A stretch of DNA of 64,000 nucleotides, from positions 62,001-126,000 of the forward strand of contig NZ_JNYZ01000027.1 of assembly GCF_000717335.1 (NCBI RefSeq). Reading direction: 5' to 3'. The translations under genes were made by a program, and so were the position numbers. Positions 35,933 to 46,793 of the stretch are shown piece by piece. The notes under the pieces are model-generated. The model worked only from the letters and a program-made list of their open reading frames with translations, was not told the origin of the DNA and made no database searches. This DNA comes from Amycolatopsis jejuensis. Lineage in GTDB: Bacteria > Actinomycetota > Actinomycetes > Mycobacteriales > Pseudonocardiaceae. Numbering within the stretch: the stretch's first letter is position 1; every line of letters begins with the position of its first letter.

Positions 35933-37774
35933 GTGGACGTCCCAGCTGTGCCCGCGAAGGTGGACCCGGACGTGCTCACCGCTGTCCTCGATGGCCGGTG
36001 GGCCGAGCTGAAACGGGACGTGCGCGCGCAGTTGACGTATCGGGACACCGTCGGTCTCGACGTCGAGGCGCACCGCGTCCAGGTGCTCGACGACCTGCGG
36101 AAACTCGCGTCGTGCTTCAACGCGGCGTACGGCGACGTCGGCGGCTCGGTGATTTCCTTCGAGATGCTGGGCTTCGGCGACCTGTCGCTGATGGTCAAGG
36201 CCGGGGTGCAGTGGGGCCTGTTCGGCGGCGCGGTGCAGTTGCTCGGCACCTCGCCGCATCACGAGAAGTACTTGCACCGCATCATGAATCTCGACCTGCT
36301 CGGCTGTTTCGCGATGACCGAGCACGGCCACGGCTCCGACGTCCAGCACCTGCACACCACCGCGACGTACGACCCGGCCGCGCGCGAGTTCGTGGTGCAC
36401 AGCCCGGATTCCGGCGCCACCAAGGAGTTCATCGGCAACGCCGCGCGCGACGGGCAGCTGGCGGTGGTGTTTGCGCAACTGATCACTGGCGACGAATCCC
36501 GTGGCGTACATGCGTTTCTGGTGCCGATTCGGGACGATTCCGGTGCGCCCGCTCCGGGGGTCACCGTCGAGGACTGCGGGCACAAAGCCGGGCTGAACGG
36601 GGTCGACAATGGCCGGTTGACGTTCGACCAGGTGCGGGTACCGCGGGAGGCATTGCTGAACCGTTTCGGTGACGTCGCCGAGGACGGCACGTATTCGAGC
36701 CCGATCGAGAGCGATGCCCGCCGGTTCTTCACGATGCTGGGCACGTTGATCCGCGGCCGGGTGAGCGTCGGCGGTAGCGCCGGGAGCGCGACGCAACGCG
36801 CGCTGACGCTGGCGATCCGGTACGGCGAGCAGCGGCGGCAGTTCCGGCGTCCCGAGGGCGACGAGGTCGTGATTCTCGATTACCTTGGGCACCAACGAAA
36901 ACTGCTACCCGCGTTGGCGAAGACGTACGCGCTGCATTTCGCGCAAGAAGAGCTCGTCGCCACGCTGAACGACATCGCGCCCGACGCGCCCGCGGAAGAG
37001 CAACGCGAGCTCGAGTCGCGCGCGGCCGGGCTGAAGGCCGTGAACACGTGGCACGCGACAGCCACCATCCAGGCCGCGCGCGAAGCCTGTGGTGGCGCTG
37101 GGTACCTGTCAGAGAACCTGCTTGCTGGCCTCAAAGCCGACACTGACGTGTTCACCACCTTCGAGGGCGACAACACGGTGTTGCTGCAGTTGGTCGCGAA
37201 GGGGTTGCTGACGCAGTACAAGGAACACTTCGAGGACCTGAGTCCACTTGCGACGGCGCGGTTTGTTGCGGAGCAGGTAGTAGACGCCGTCAGGGAGCGC
37301 ACGGCCGCTTTCATCGAACCCCTGATGGAGTCAGGGCTCTTCGACCGAGAGTGGCAACAGCGTCTCTTCGAAGACCGCGAAGAACACGTACTGGACGGCG
37401 TCGCCAACCGCCTGCGCCGCGCCGCCGAAGATCCCTTCGGCACCTTCAATGCTGCGCAGGACCACGTGCTGCTCGCTGGCCGCGTACACGTCGAGCGTGT
37501 CGTCCTATCCGCTTTCGCGCGCGCTGTTGACGATTGTCCCGATGGGGATGCTCAAGTATTGCTGGCTCGACTGTGTGACCTGTACGCGCTGTCAACGATT
37601 GAAGCCGACCGCGCGTGGTTCCTTGAACACGGTCGAATCAGTGCGGGACGCGCGAAAGCTGTGACCGCAGCGGTGAACAGCTTGTGCGCGGCTCTACGCC
37701 CTCACGCGCGGACCTTGGTGGACGGGTTTGGCATCCCTGAGCAGTTCCTCGCCGCTCCCATGCTTCGCGGCTGA
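35933..37774 (+). CDS. Acyl-CoA oxidase/dehydrogenase family protein
   Basis: A 613-residue flavoprotein of the acyl-CoA oxidase type: long C-terminal extension beyond the dehydrogenase core. Family motifs are CFAMTEHGHGSDVQHL (FAD and substrate binding), EFIGNAARDGQLAVVFAQL, RYGEQRRQF, and the C-terminal Glu region VFTTFEGDNTVLLQLVAK. It should oxidise acyl-CoA to 2-enoyl-CoA, with oxygen or an electron-transfer partner as acceptor. Chain-length preference is unknown. Its last 81 bases overlap the convergent AraC gene. Confidence 0.88.
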   Translation: MDVPAVPAKVDPDVLTAVLDGRWAELKRDVRAQLTYRDTVGLDVEAHRVQVLDDLRKLASCFNAAYGDVGGSVISFEMLGFGDLSLMVKAGVQWGLFGGAVQLLGTSPHHEKYLHRIMNLDLLGCFAMTEHGHGSDVQHLHTTATYDPAAREFVVHSPDSGATKEFIGNAARDGQLAVVFAQLITGDESRGVHAFLVPIRDDSGAPAPGVTVEDCGHKAGLNGVDNGRLTFDQVRVPREALLNRFGDVAEDGTYSSPIESDARRFFTMLGTLIRGRVSVGGSAGSATQRALTLAIRYGEQRRQFRRPEGDEVVILDYLGHQRKLLPALAKTYALHFAQEELVATLNDIAPDAPAEEQRELESRAAGLKAVNTWHATATIQAAREACGGAGYLSENLLAGLKADTDVFTTFEGDNTVLLQLVAKGLLTQYKEHFEDLSPLATARFVAEQVVDAVRERTAAFIEPLMESGLFDREWQQRLFEDREEHVLDGVANRLRRAAEDPFGTFNAAQDHVLLAGRVHVERVVLSAFARAVDDCPDGDAQVLLARLCDLYALSTIEADRAWFLEHGRISAGRAKAVTAAVNSLCAALRPHARTLVDGFGIPEQFLAAPMLRG

Positions 37775-38635
37775 GCGGTACTGCGCGGGCGCGACGCCGT
37801 ACTGTCGCTTGAAGGCGTGCGAAAACGCGAAGGGCGTGCTGTACCCGGCTTGTCGGGCGATGGCGGGTAACGGACGGTCGCCAGCGCGCAAGAGCTGCGC
37901 CGTGATGGTCAAGCGCCACCACGTCAGGTACGCCATCGGCGGCCGACCGGTCAGCGCGGTGAAGCGCCGGGCCAGCGTGGCGCGGGACAGCCCCACCTCC
38001 GTGGCCAGGTCCGCTAACCGCCACGGGCGGGCCGGGTCGGCGTGCAATGCCCCGAGCGCCGCGGCGATTTCGGGGTCGCGCAACGCTTTCGGCCATCCGC
38101 CACCAGGATTTTCTGCCAGCCAGGCGCGGACCAGGTAAGCGAGCAGGAGGTCGAGCAGCCCGCCGACCGCCGCGTCCCGGCCCGGCTGCGCCCCGTGCAG
38201 CTCAGTGCCGAGCAGGGAAATCGCCGCGTGCAGCTCGGGGTGCGCGCCCACGTCCGCGGGCAGGTGGATCACGTCGGGCAGCGCGGACATGAGGAAATGC
38301 GCGCGGGAACGGTCGAAACGGTATTTGCCGCACAACATTTCGGCGGCCCCGCCGGTGCTGGTGCCTGCGTCTTCGAATGGCACGGCGCCGTGGTCGTCGG
38401 GGGTGCTCGACAGAACGTGCGCGCTGCCGTGCGGGAGCAGGACCGCGTCGCCGGTGGTCAGCCGCAGCGGGTCGCGGTGCTCGGTCAGCAGCCAGCCGGC
38501 GCCGCGCAACACGACGTGGAAGCCGGCGCCTTCGTACGGGGCCAGGCGGTAGCACCACTCGGTACCCACGGACAGCCGGTTCGATGCCGGTTCCCCGGTC
38601 CGCATCACGGCGATCGCGTCGCTGAGGATGTCCAC
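37694..38635 (-). CDS. AraC family transcriptional regulator
   Basis: A 313-residue regulator. An N-terminal cupin-like sensor (WCYRLAPYEGAGFHVVLRG, LLPHGSAHVLSS) precedes a C-terminal double helix-turn-helix (WRLADLATEVGLSRATLARRF, AIARQAGYSTPFAFSHAFK). The cupin-plus-AraC form matches the AraC/XylS (Cupin_6) class. GTG 38635 (VDILSDA) has AGGAAG at proper distance. It is divergent from a frameshifted MBL gene, presumably its target. Confidence 0.86.
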   Translation of the reverse strand: MDILSDAIAVMRTGEPASNRLSVGTEWCYRLAPYEGAGFHVVLRGAGWLLTEHRDPLRLTTGDAVLLPHGSAHVLSSTPDDHGAVPFEDAGTSTGGAAEMLCGKYRFDRSRAHFLMSALPDVIHLPADVGAHPELHAAISLLGTELHGAQPGRDAAVGGLLDLLLAYLVRAWLAENPGGGWPKALRDPEIAAALGALHADPARPWRLADLATEVGLSRATLARRFTALTGRPPMAYLTWWRLTITAQLLRAGDRPLPAIARQAGYSTPFAFSHAFKRQYGVAPAQYRSAAKHGSGEELLRDAKPVHQGPRVRA

Positions 38636-38721
38636 TCGTCGTCTTCCTGCTGAGATTTTCACGTATCAGTTTGCTTCTTTTGACCATGGATCGTCTTGTT
38701 CTTCTCGCTTAACCTGCGATT

Positions 38722-39580
38722 ATGCATCTGGGTTCGGTAGAAGTCATCCGGGTTGTCGAATGGGAGGGCGAGATCGCTCCGGCGCGCGTTCTGGTCCCGA
38801 GCCCGCCCGAACTGTGGCGGGACAACGAGGCGTGGCTCGCGCCGGATCACTGGCGCCCGGAATCCGACGTCTGCCGCGGCGCGGTGCAGACGTGGGTGCT
38901 GCGCAGCGAGGGCGCGGTGATCGTGGTGGACACCGGCGTCGGCAACGACCGGGAGCGTCCGCAGCTGCCGATGGCCGACCACCAGCACACGGATTTCCTT
39001 GACCGGCTGGCCACCGCCGGAGGACGTGGACGTCGTGGTCAACACCCACGTCCACTACGACCACGTCGGCTGGAACACCCGCCGCGACGGCGACGGCTGG
39101 GTCCCGACGTTCCCGAACGCGCAGTACCTGATCCCGCGCGCGGACAAGGAGTATTTCGATCCCCGCAACCACTCCCTCGCCCCGGAACGCCGCGAGGGAA
39201 ACCGCCTGATGTACGCCGACAGCATCGCGCCGGTACTGAGCCGCGCGACCCTGTGGGAGGCCAGCCACCGCATCGACGCCAACCTGACGCTCGAATCCGC
39301 GCCCGGCCACACCCCGGGTTCGTCCTTGCTGCGCCTGCAGTCGGGAACCGACCGAGCGGTTTTCGTGGGAGACCTGGTGCACAGCCCGGTACAGATGGTG
39401 GCGCCGGAACACAACAGCTGCTTCTGCGAAGATCCGGCCGATGCCGTCGCCACCCGCCGCCGAGTGCTGGGACGAGCGGCGGATTTGGGTGAGCTGGTGA
39501 TACCGGCCCATTTCGCGGGGAGTGGGGTGATGGAGGCGTCGCGGTACGGGGAGGGGTTCGCGGTTACTCGGCGGTCGTAG
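38722..39580 (+). pseudogene. Frameshifted MBL-fold hydrolase
   Basis: Two adjacent frames make one metallo-beta-lactamase-fold protein. Frame 1 from ATG 38722 gives MHLGSVEVIRVVEWEGE... to LDRLATAG. Frame 2, from about 39013, gives EDVDVVVNTHVHYDHVGWN with an intact HxHxDH, then ESAPGHTPGSS and FVGDLVHSP. The span is 859 bases, one more than a multiple of three. The join GCCGGAGGACGTG looks like a small deletion between short CCGGAG-like repeats. Otherwise the gene is well preserved, so the lesion is recent or a sequence error. Confidence 0.75.
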
Positions 39581-39596
39581 TCTCGGGGGCAGGTCC

Positions 39597-39910
39597 ATGC
39601 ATCGCGATCACGCCCAGACGTACGCTCGTTTCGCGGACCGCAGCGGTCCTGACGCGCAGTATGAACGGCCTGCGATCTTGCGTCTGGCAGGCGATATCCG
39701 TGGCCTCGAGGTCCTGGAGCTCGGCTGCGCTGGAGGCGGCTCCCCTGCTGGGCGAGCTGCGCCGCTGCCTGCGTCCAGGCGGCGCCTTGGTTTTCTCGGT
39801 GGACGGAGCCCGAGTAACCGCTCAAATGTACCGGCGGCCGTTCACCCTGCAGCGTACATCGATCCGCCGATGCTTCAGATCTTGCGCACGAAGCTGGTGT
39901 TTCTCTTCGT
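39597..39910 (+). pseudogene. Remnant of a SAM-dependent methyltransferase
   Basis: The N-terminus is still readable from ATG 39597 (MHRDHAQTYARFADRSG, then AGDIRGLEVLELGCAGG, the SAM-binding motif I). It then shifts frame and jumps directly to a motif III region (LLGELRRCLRPGGALVFSV). The roughly 70-100 residues normally between these motifs are missing, so this is an internally deleted, frameshifted remnant. It runs into the 3' end of the hemolysin III gene. Confidence 0.6.
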
Positions 39911-39918
39911 ACGAGCAG

Positions 39919-40593
39919 CTAGGCGTACATCGCCAACCAGATCGCCACATAATGTGACACCGCGGCCAACACCGTGCACGCATGGAAGAACTCGTGGTAC
40001 CCGAACGTCTCCGGCCAGTGGTTCGGCCACTTCACCGCATAGAAAACCGCACCAAGGGTATAAAACAGGCCCCCGATGCACAGCAGCACCAAAGCCGCCA
40101 CCCCGGCGTTGTTCAGCAGTTCCGGCAGCACGAACACCGCCACCCAGCCCAGTGCGATGTAGATCGGCACGCCCAGCCACCTGGGGGCATGCGGCCACAG
40201 CATCTTCATCGTCACACCCAGGATCGCGCCGCCCCACACGATGCCCAGGACCACGTATCCCGTGGGCTTCGACATGGCCAGCAGCGTGAACGGCGTGTAC
40301 GTGCCCGCGATGAACAGGAAGATCATCGAGTGGTCGGCGCGTTTCATCCATTTGTACGCACGCGGGCTCCACAGCCGACGGTGGTAGAGCGCGCTCACGC
40401 CGAACACGCCCAGCACGGTGAGGCCGTACACGGACGTCGCCAGCGCGGCCACCGGCGAGACCGTCGACGCGGCGAGGCTGATCAGCGTGGCGGCGGCCGC
40501 GACTGCGCCGAAGAACGACCAGAAGTGGATGTGGCCGCGTAGCCGGGGGCGGGTGTCCTCGGGAAGGGACGGGGGCTCGGTCGTCACGCTCAC
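39919..40593 (-). CDS. Hemolysin III/TrhA family membrane protein
   Basis: A 224-residue seven-helix protein of the hemolysin III (PAQR-like) family. Family signatures are SALYHRRLWSPRAYKWMKRADHSMIF near residue 70 and ETFGYHEFFHACTVLAA near the C-terminus, with the conserved His/Asp residues expected to form a metal site. The GTG start at 40593 (VSVTTEPP) is preferred; the open frame further upstream shadows the isoprenyl transferase gene. It is divergent from that gene, as Rv1085c is from Rv1086. Confidence 0.87.
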   Translation of the reverse strand: MSVTTEPPSLPEDTRPRLRGHIHFWSFFGAVAAAATLISLAASTVSPVAALATSVYGLTVLGVFGVSALYHRRLWSPRAYKWMKRADHSMIFLFIAGTYTPFTLLAMSKPTGYVVLGIVWGGAILGVTMKMLWPHAPRWLGVPIYIALGWVAVFVLPELLNNAGVAALVLLCIGGLFYTLGAVFYAVKWPNHWPETFGYHEFFHACTVLAAVSHYVAIWLAMYA

Positions 40594-40680
40594 CGGCCCC
40601 AGGCTACGGGACCACAGCTTTTTGGCCAGCCCCCGTGGCGCGTCACACGTGGCCGTACCGGGTGCGTAGGCTCGGGCGAC

Positions 40681-41457
40681 GTGAGCCTCCGGTCCTTCAT
40701 GTCCGACGTCGTCTACAGCGTTTACGGCCGCCGCCTGATTCAGCAGGCGGCCGGTCGGCATCCGCGACACATCGCGATCATGCTCGACGGCAACCGCCGC
40801 TGGGCAAGGGAGGCCGGGTTCGCGGATGTGGCCGACGGGCACCGCGCCGGGGCCAAGAAGATCGCCGACTTCCTCAGCTGGTGCCGGGAGGCCGAGGTCG
40901 AGGTCGTCACCATGTGGCTGCTCTCCACCGACAACCTCAACCGTGACCCGGACGAGCTCACCCCGCTGCTCAAGATCATCACCGACGTCACCGACGAGCT
41001 CGCCGGCCCCGAGGTGCCGTGGCGGTTGCGCATCGTCGGTGCGCTCGACCTGCTGCCGCTCGAGGTGGCGCAGAAGCTCACCGCCGCCGCGGCGCGGACC
41101 GAGGACCGCGCGGGCATGGAGGTGAACATCGCCGTCGGGTACGGCGGGCGGCAGGAAATCGCCGACGCCGTCCGCAAACTGCTGCTGCAGCACGCCGACG
41201 AGGGAACGTCGATCCGGGAATTGGCGAAAATCCTCGATGTCGACCACATCTCGGAACATCTGTACACATCCGGTCAGCCCGATCCGGACCTCATTATCCG
41301 AACATCCGGTGAACAGCGCCTTTCCGGTTTTCTGCTGTGGCAATCAGCGCATTCGGAATTCTGGTTCACCGAGGCGTACTGGCCCGCATTCCGCCGGGTC
41401 GACTTTCTTCGCGCACTTCGTGATTACGCCTGGCGGCATCGCCGCTTCGGCGCCTGA
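40681..41457 (+). CDS. Cis-isoprenyl diphosphate synthase
   Basis: A 258-residue Z-prenyl transferase of the UppS family that extends an allylic diphosphate with isopentenyl diphosphate. The catalytic motif is HIAIMLDGNRRWAR (about 31-44). The conserved C-terminal metal/IPP motif is DLIIRTSGEQRLSGFLLWQSAHSE, with WPAFR following. By position it matches Rv1086, a short-chain (Z,E-farnesyl) synthase, rather than the decaprenyl enzyme. Product length cannot be read from sequence. Confidence 0.92.
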   Translation: MSLRSFMSDVVYSVYGRRLIQQAAGRHPRHIAIMLDGNRRWAREAGFADVADGHRAGAKKIADFLSWCREAEVEVVTMWLLSTDNLNRDPDELTPLLKIITDVTDELAGPEVPWRLRIVGALDLLPLEVAQKLTAAAARTEDRAGMEVNIAVGYGGRQEIADAVRKLLLQHADEGTSIRELAKILDVDHISEHLYTSGQPDPDLIIRTSGEQRLSGFLLWQSAHSEFWFTEAYWPAFRRVDFLRALRDYAWRHRRFGA

Positions 41458-41464
41458 GCGCACG

Positions 41465-41499
41465 GCGAAGGCCCCGGAGCCGGGCTCCGGGGCCTTCGC
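41465..41499. terminator. Strong hairpin terminator
   Basis: Perfect 15-base arms GCGAAGGCCCCGGAG / CTCCGGGGCCTTCGC with a 5-base loop, between the convergent isoprenyl transferase and small secreted-protein genes. Probably acts in both directions. Confidence 0.8.
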
Positions 41500-41511
41500 G
41501 TCAAGCGGTGA

Positions 41512-41763
41512 TCAGTGGTGGCCGTGGTGCTCGAACGAGTGGGCCACCAGAGCCGGGGTCAGGGCGATGCCGGTGTAGGCACCCGCGACCAGCGACGCGG
41601 CGCCGTAGCCCAGCGCGCCGCCGCCCTCGATGAAGGTGGCGTAGGCGTCGCCGAACGTCGGGTCCGGGGCGCCTTGGGTCGCGACCGGGGAGGCGAACGC
41701 CGTCCCGCCGATCATCATGAGACCCGCGGCAGCACCGGCGACGATTCCAGCCTTCTTCAGCAC
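41512..41763 (-). CDS. Small secreted protein, unknown
   Basis: An 83-residue protein with a clear signal peptide (LKKAGIVAGAAAGLMMIGGTAFA, cut before SPVAT). A Gly/Ala-rich mature part (DAYATFIEGGGALGYGAASLVAGAYTGIAL) ends in SFEHHGHH, a His-rich tail that could bind metal. GTG 41763 lies 8 bases after AGGAG; the in-frame GTG at 41772 abuts that site. No family recognised. Confidence 0.7.
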   Translation of the reverse strand: MLKKAGIVAGAAAGLMMIGGTAFASPVATQGAPDPTFGDAYATFIEGGGALGYGAASLVAGAYTGIALTPALVAHSFEHHGHH

Positions 41764-42229
41764 TTCGCACACTCCTAAGTAGAGATACTGGGATCCGGGG
41801 CACCGAGTGTTCCGGTGGGGTGTCCCGCAGTGAGGAAATTACCCCCGAATGACCTCTCGTGAATGTCGCGTACGCCCATTGTGTGAGCCGTGGAAGCCCT
41901 GGTTCACCCGGTCCGGTCCAGTCTCCAGCACGCAAACTGCATTCCGCTCTGCCCCGTGGTACAAGCCCCTTTACCAGTAAATTGCCTGCGTTCTGTAATT
42001 GATTTTCCAAGATCATGCGAATGCGTGACCCCCCGATCGCCCGACCCGGTGACCCTGGGTGATCGTCGTCGACGCTCCGTTTCGTACGACTGACGGTGGG
42101 ATGACGAATCGGCGAATCACCTGTGTGGCTGCCTGCAGGATCCGGCGGACGTGGGTACCTTCCGGAAGTGAGGGCTCGCGTTCCGTGCGGGTCCTCGCGG
42201 GAGGCCCTGGTCGTGGCGTTGATCGAGGG
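41764..42229. other. Gap between small secreted gene and phoH2 leader
   Basis: About 460 bases without a supported gene. It includes an AT-richer stretch (about 41940-42020) that may carry promoters. An open frame from GTG 42059 has no recognisable domain. The phoAT antitoxin that precedes phoH2 in mycobacteria was not identified. Confidence 0.35.
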
Positions 42230-42375
42230 GGCGGCTCAGCCGCCTGCGAGATGCACGAGGGGGCCGGCACCCGGCCCTCGTGGCCGTGCCTGCTGACGCA
42301 GCCAGCGTCAGGAAGTGCGGACCCAGCCAGGGAGGTGCCCGGCCCAGCGAGTGCGGGCGTGGGGTGCACACGCCC
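42230..42375 (+). ncRNA. Candidate structured 5' leader of phoH2
   Basis: Four stable hairpins in 146 bases before phoH2: GGCGGC-TCA-GCCGCC (42230-42244); a long stem CACGA, GGGCCGG-CAC-CCGGCCC, TCGTG (42254-42282); CTGACGC-AGCCA-GCGTCAG (42293-42311); and GGGCGTG/CACGCCC (42355-42375). The last ends 18 bases before the start codon, close to the ribosome site. This density suggests a cis-regulatory RNA or small RNA. No known riboswitch class was recognised. Confidence 0.4.
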
Positions 42376-42392
42376 TCGAGGGAGATGCCGTC

Positions 42393-43784
42393 GTGACTGC
42401 GCAGCGTTCACCCCGCAAGGCCTCAGGCCGTTCTTCGACCGGTGCCTCGGCCCCGGAGAAAGCCTCGATCTCGCCCGAATCCGCCCGCTTCACCTACGTG
42501 CTCGACACGTCGGTACTGCTTTCCGACCCGTGGGCGGTCACCCGGTTCGCCGAACACGCCGTGGTACTGCCACTGGTCGTCATCAGCGAACTGGAGGCCA
42601 AGCGCCACCACCCCGAACTGGGCTGGTTCGCCAGGGAAAGCCTCCGGCTGCTGGACGACCTCCGGCTCAAGCACGGCAGGCTCGACGCCCCCATCCCGAT
42701 CGGGGACCAGGGCGGCACCCTGCAGGTGGAGCTGAACCACACCGACCCGTCCGTGCTTCCGGTGGGCTTCCGCACCGACTCGAACGACCACCGCATCCTC
42801 GCGTGCGCGCTCAACCTCGCGACGGAGCGGCCGTCGGTCACGCTGGTGACGAAGGACATCCCGCTGCGGGTCAAGGCGGGTGCGGTCGGGCTCACCGCGG
42901 ACGAGTACCGGGCACAGGAGGTCACGCCGTCGGGCTGGACCGGGATGGCGGACGTGGACGCGCCACAGGAGCTGATCGACGCGCTCTTCTCGGGCGGTTC
43001 GGCGGATCCGGCGGAGTTCGGCCTCGGCGAGGTGGGGGAACTGCCGTGCCACACCGGGTTGCGGCTGCTCGCGGGCAGCTCCAGCGCGCTCGGCCGGGTC
43101 ACCGCGGACAAGCGGGTGCGGCTGGTGCGTGGCGACCGCGAGGCGTTCGGCCTGCACGGCCGGTCCGCCGAGCAGCGGGTGGCACTCGACCTGCTCCTCG
43201 ACTCCGACGTCGGCATCGTCTCGCTCGGCGGGCGCGCCGGTACCGGCAAGTCGGCGCTGGCGCTGTGCGCGGGCCTGGAGGCGGTGATGGAACGCCGTCA
43301 GCACCGGAAGGTCGTGGTGTTCCGCCCGGTCTACGCGGTCGGCGGCCAGGACCTCGGCTACCTGCCCGGGTCCGAGACCGAGAAGATGCAGCCCTGGGCG
43401 CAGGCGGTGTTCGACACCCTCGGCGCGCTCGTGAGCCAGGACGTGCTCGACGAGGTCTTCGACCGCGGCATGCTCGAGGTGCTCCCGCTCACGCACATCC
43501 GCGGCCGCTCGCTGCATGACACGTTCGTGATCGTGGACGAGGCACAGTCTCTGGAGCGCAACGTGCTGCTCACGGTGCTGTCCCGGCTCGGCACGGCGTC
43601 GCGGGTGGTGCTCACGCACGACGTCGCCCAGCGCGACAACCTGCGCGTCGGGCGGCACGACGGCGTCTCCGCGGTGATCGAGAAGCTGAAGGGGCACCCG
43701 CTGTTCGCGCACGTGACCCTGACGAGGTCCGAGCGCTCGCCGATCGCCGCGCTGGTCACCGAAATGCTGGAGGACCACGGCTGA
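42393..43784 (+). CDS. phoH2: PhoH2: PIN RNase plus PhoH ATPase
   Basis: A 463-residue fusion of an N-terminal PIN ribonuclease domain ([38 protein letters not shown] with the acidic active-site residues) and a C-terminal PhoH ATPase. The ATPase has Walker [16 protein letters not shown] at about 285, [12 protein letters not shown] as Walker B, and LTHD and RSERSP later. In mycobacteria PhoH2 unwinds and cleaves RNA in an ATP-dependent way and pairs with a small PhoAT. GTG 42393 follows GAGGGAGA. Confidence 0.92.
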   Translation: MTAQRSPRKASGRSSTGASAPEKASISPESARFTYVLDTSVLLSDPWAVTRFAEHAVVLPLVVISELEAKRHHPELGWFARESLRLLDDLRLKHGRLDAPIPIGDQGGTLQVELNHTDPSVLPVGFRTDSNDHRILACALNLATERPSVTLVTKDIPLRVKAGAVGLTADEYRAQEVTPSGWTGMADVDAPQELIDALFSGGSADPAEFGLGEVGELPCHTGLRLLAGSSSALGRVTADKRVRLVRGDREAFGLHGRSAEQRVALDLLLDSDVGIVSLGGRAGTGKSALALCAGLEAVMERRQHRKVVVFRPVYAVGGQDLGYLPGSETEKMQPWAQAVFDTLGALVSQDVLDEVFDRGMLEVLPLTHIRGRSLHDTFVIVDEAQSLERNVLLTVLSRLGTASRVVLTHDVAQRDNLRVGRHDGVSAVIEKLKGHPLFAHVTLTRSERSPIAALVTEMLEDHG

Positions 43785-43792
43785 GCCAGCTT

Positions 43793-43847
43793 GTCCGTGA
43801 AGGGAACCATCACGGAATCTGATTCCGTGATGGTTCCCTTCACGGAC
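43793..43847. repeat. Perfect 55-base palindrome between phoH2 and guaB1
   Basis: Perfect 26-base arms beginning GTCCGTGAAGGGAACCAT with a 3-base loop CTG. It fills the 63-base gap between two convergent stop codons and ends one base before the guaB1 stop, so it probably terminates both. A diverged copy lies at 56500-56554, which identifies a dispersed repeat family. Confidence 0.85.
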
Positions 43848-45822
<1,975 letters not shown>

Positions 45823-46215
45823 CCTGGGTCCGGCTGGCTCGGGGTTGGCCTGACCTGGGTTCGGCTGACCTGGGTCCCGCTGGCTGGATCGGCCGACCTG
45901 GTTTTTTGGGCGGCTTGGGTTCGGCTGGCTGGGATTGGCTGACTTGGGTTTTGGCTGGCTCGGGTTCGGCTGGCCGCACTCGGCTGACCTGGGTTGGGGG
46001 CTTGGGCTCGGCTGGCCCAGCTCGGCTGTCCTGCGTTCTGGCTGGCTCGGGCTCGGCTGGCCTGGCTCGGCTGGCCTGGGTTTCTCGCTGGCTCGGGTCC
46101 AGTTGGCCCGGGTCCGGCATTCTCTGGTTCGACTGGCCCGGGAACGGCCAACTCAGGCTCGGTGGGCCTGGGTTCGGCTGGCTCGGGTTTGCTGGGCCTG
46201 GGTCCGGCTGGCCGG
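45823..46215. repeat. Tract of degenerate GGGTTCGGCTGGCTC tandem repeats
   Basis: About 390 bases built almost entirely from a roughly 14-17 base unit, GGGTTCGGCTGGCTC and variants (CTGACCTGGGTTCGG, CTCGGGTTCGGCTGG). No gene is supported. It begins inside or directly after the DUF309 stop and ends at the cupin stop. Open frames through it are repeat artefacts rich in Gly, Trp and Leu. Confidence 0.75.
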
Positions 46216-46713
46216 TCAGTGGGCGGGGAATTCGGTGGCGGGCTCGGTGGCGTAGTTCCGCATGATGCGGATGTTGTCGTCCTGAGTGAACGTCCGGCCG
46301 TCCGCCATGGCGTCGTGCATGTCCCGGAAATACTGCACGTACAGGTCCGGGGTGAAGGTGCTGATCATGACGGCCGGTTCGTCGGAAACGTTGGCGAAGG
46401 TGTGCGGGGCCCCGGGTGGGACCATGACCAGCGTGCCGGCCGACACGTCGTGCTGTTGCTCGCCGACGGTGAACCGCAGCGTTCCGGAGACGACGTAAAA
46501 GCCTTCGTCGTGCCGGGCGTGCCGGTGCTGCGGCGGTCCGGGCGAGTGCGGCGCGACAACCGACTCGGCGATCCCGAGGCGGGCTTCGGTGGTGCTGCCG
46601 TCCTCGAGGATGCGCATGCGCGTCTTGCCGAGGACTAGCACCTCGCCGTCGCCAGGGCCGACCACGGAAACGCTTGCGGGAGTGCGGCTGTCGGGTTCCG
46701 GGCGGTCGTTCAT
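46216..46713 (-). CDS. Cupin-domain protein
   Basis: A 165-residue single-domain cupin. Motif 1 is QHRHARHDEGFYVVSG (metal ligands His, His, Glu), and motif 2 is VPPGAPHTFANVSD (His). This conserved form suits a small dioxygenase, isomerase or sensor; the sequence does not say which. The C-terminus is short and polar (NDNIRIMRNY region). Upstream on the same strand by 80 bases is an MBL-fold gene; a common transcript is possible. Confidence 0.82.
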   Translation of the reverse strand: MNDRPEPDSRTPASVSVVGPGDGEVLVLGKTRMRILEDGSTTEARLGIAESVVAPHSPGPPQHRHARHDEGFYVVSGTLRFTVGEQQHDVSAGTLVMVPPGAPHTFANVSDEPAVMISTFTPDLYVQYFRDMHDAMADGRTFTQDDNIRIMRNYATEPATEFPAH

Positions 46714-46793
46714 GATCCAATTCCAGCGTCGCGGCGGCCGGACCGTCCAAGACCGTTTCGGTATGCCCGATACTTTCTCGGTATCGCCGCGGG

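Noticed and set aside
40594..41343. Upstream extension of the hemolysin III frame
   Set aside because: Antisense to the isoprenyl transferase gene, whose motifs are intact.
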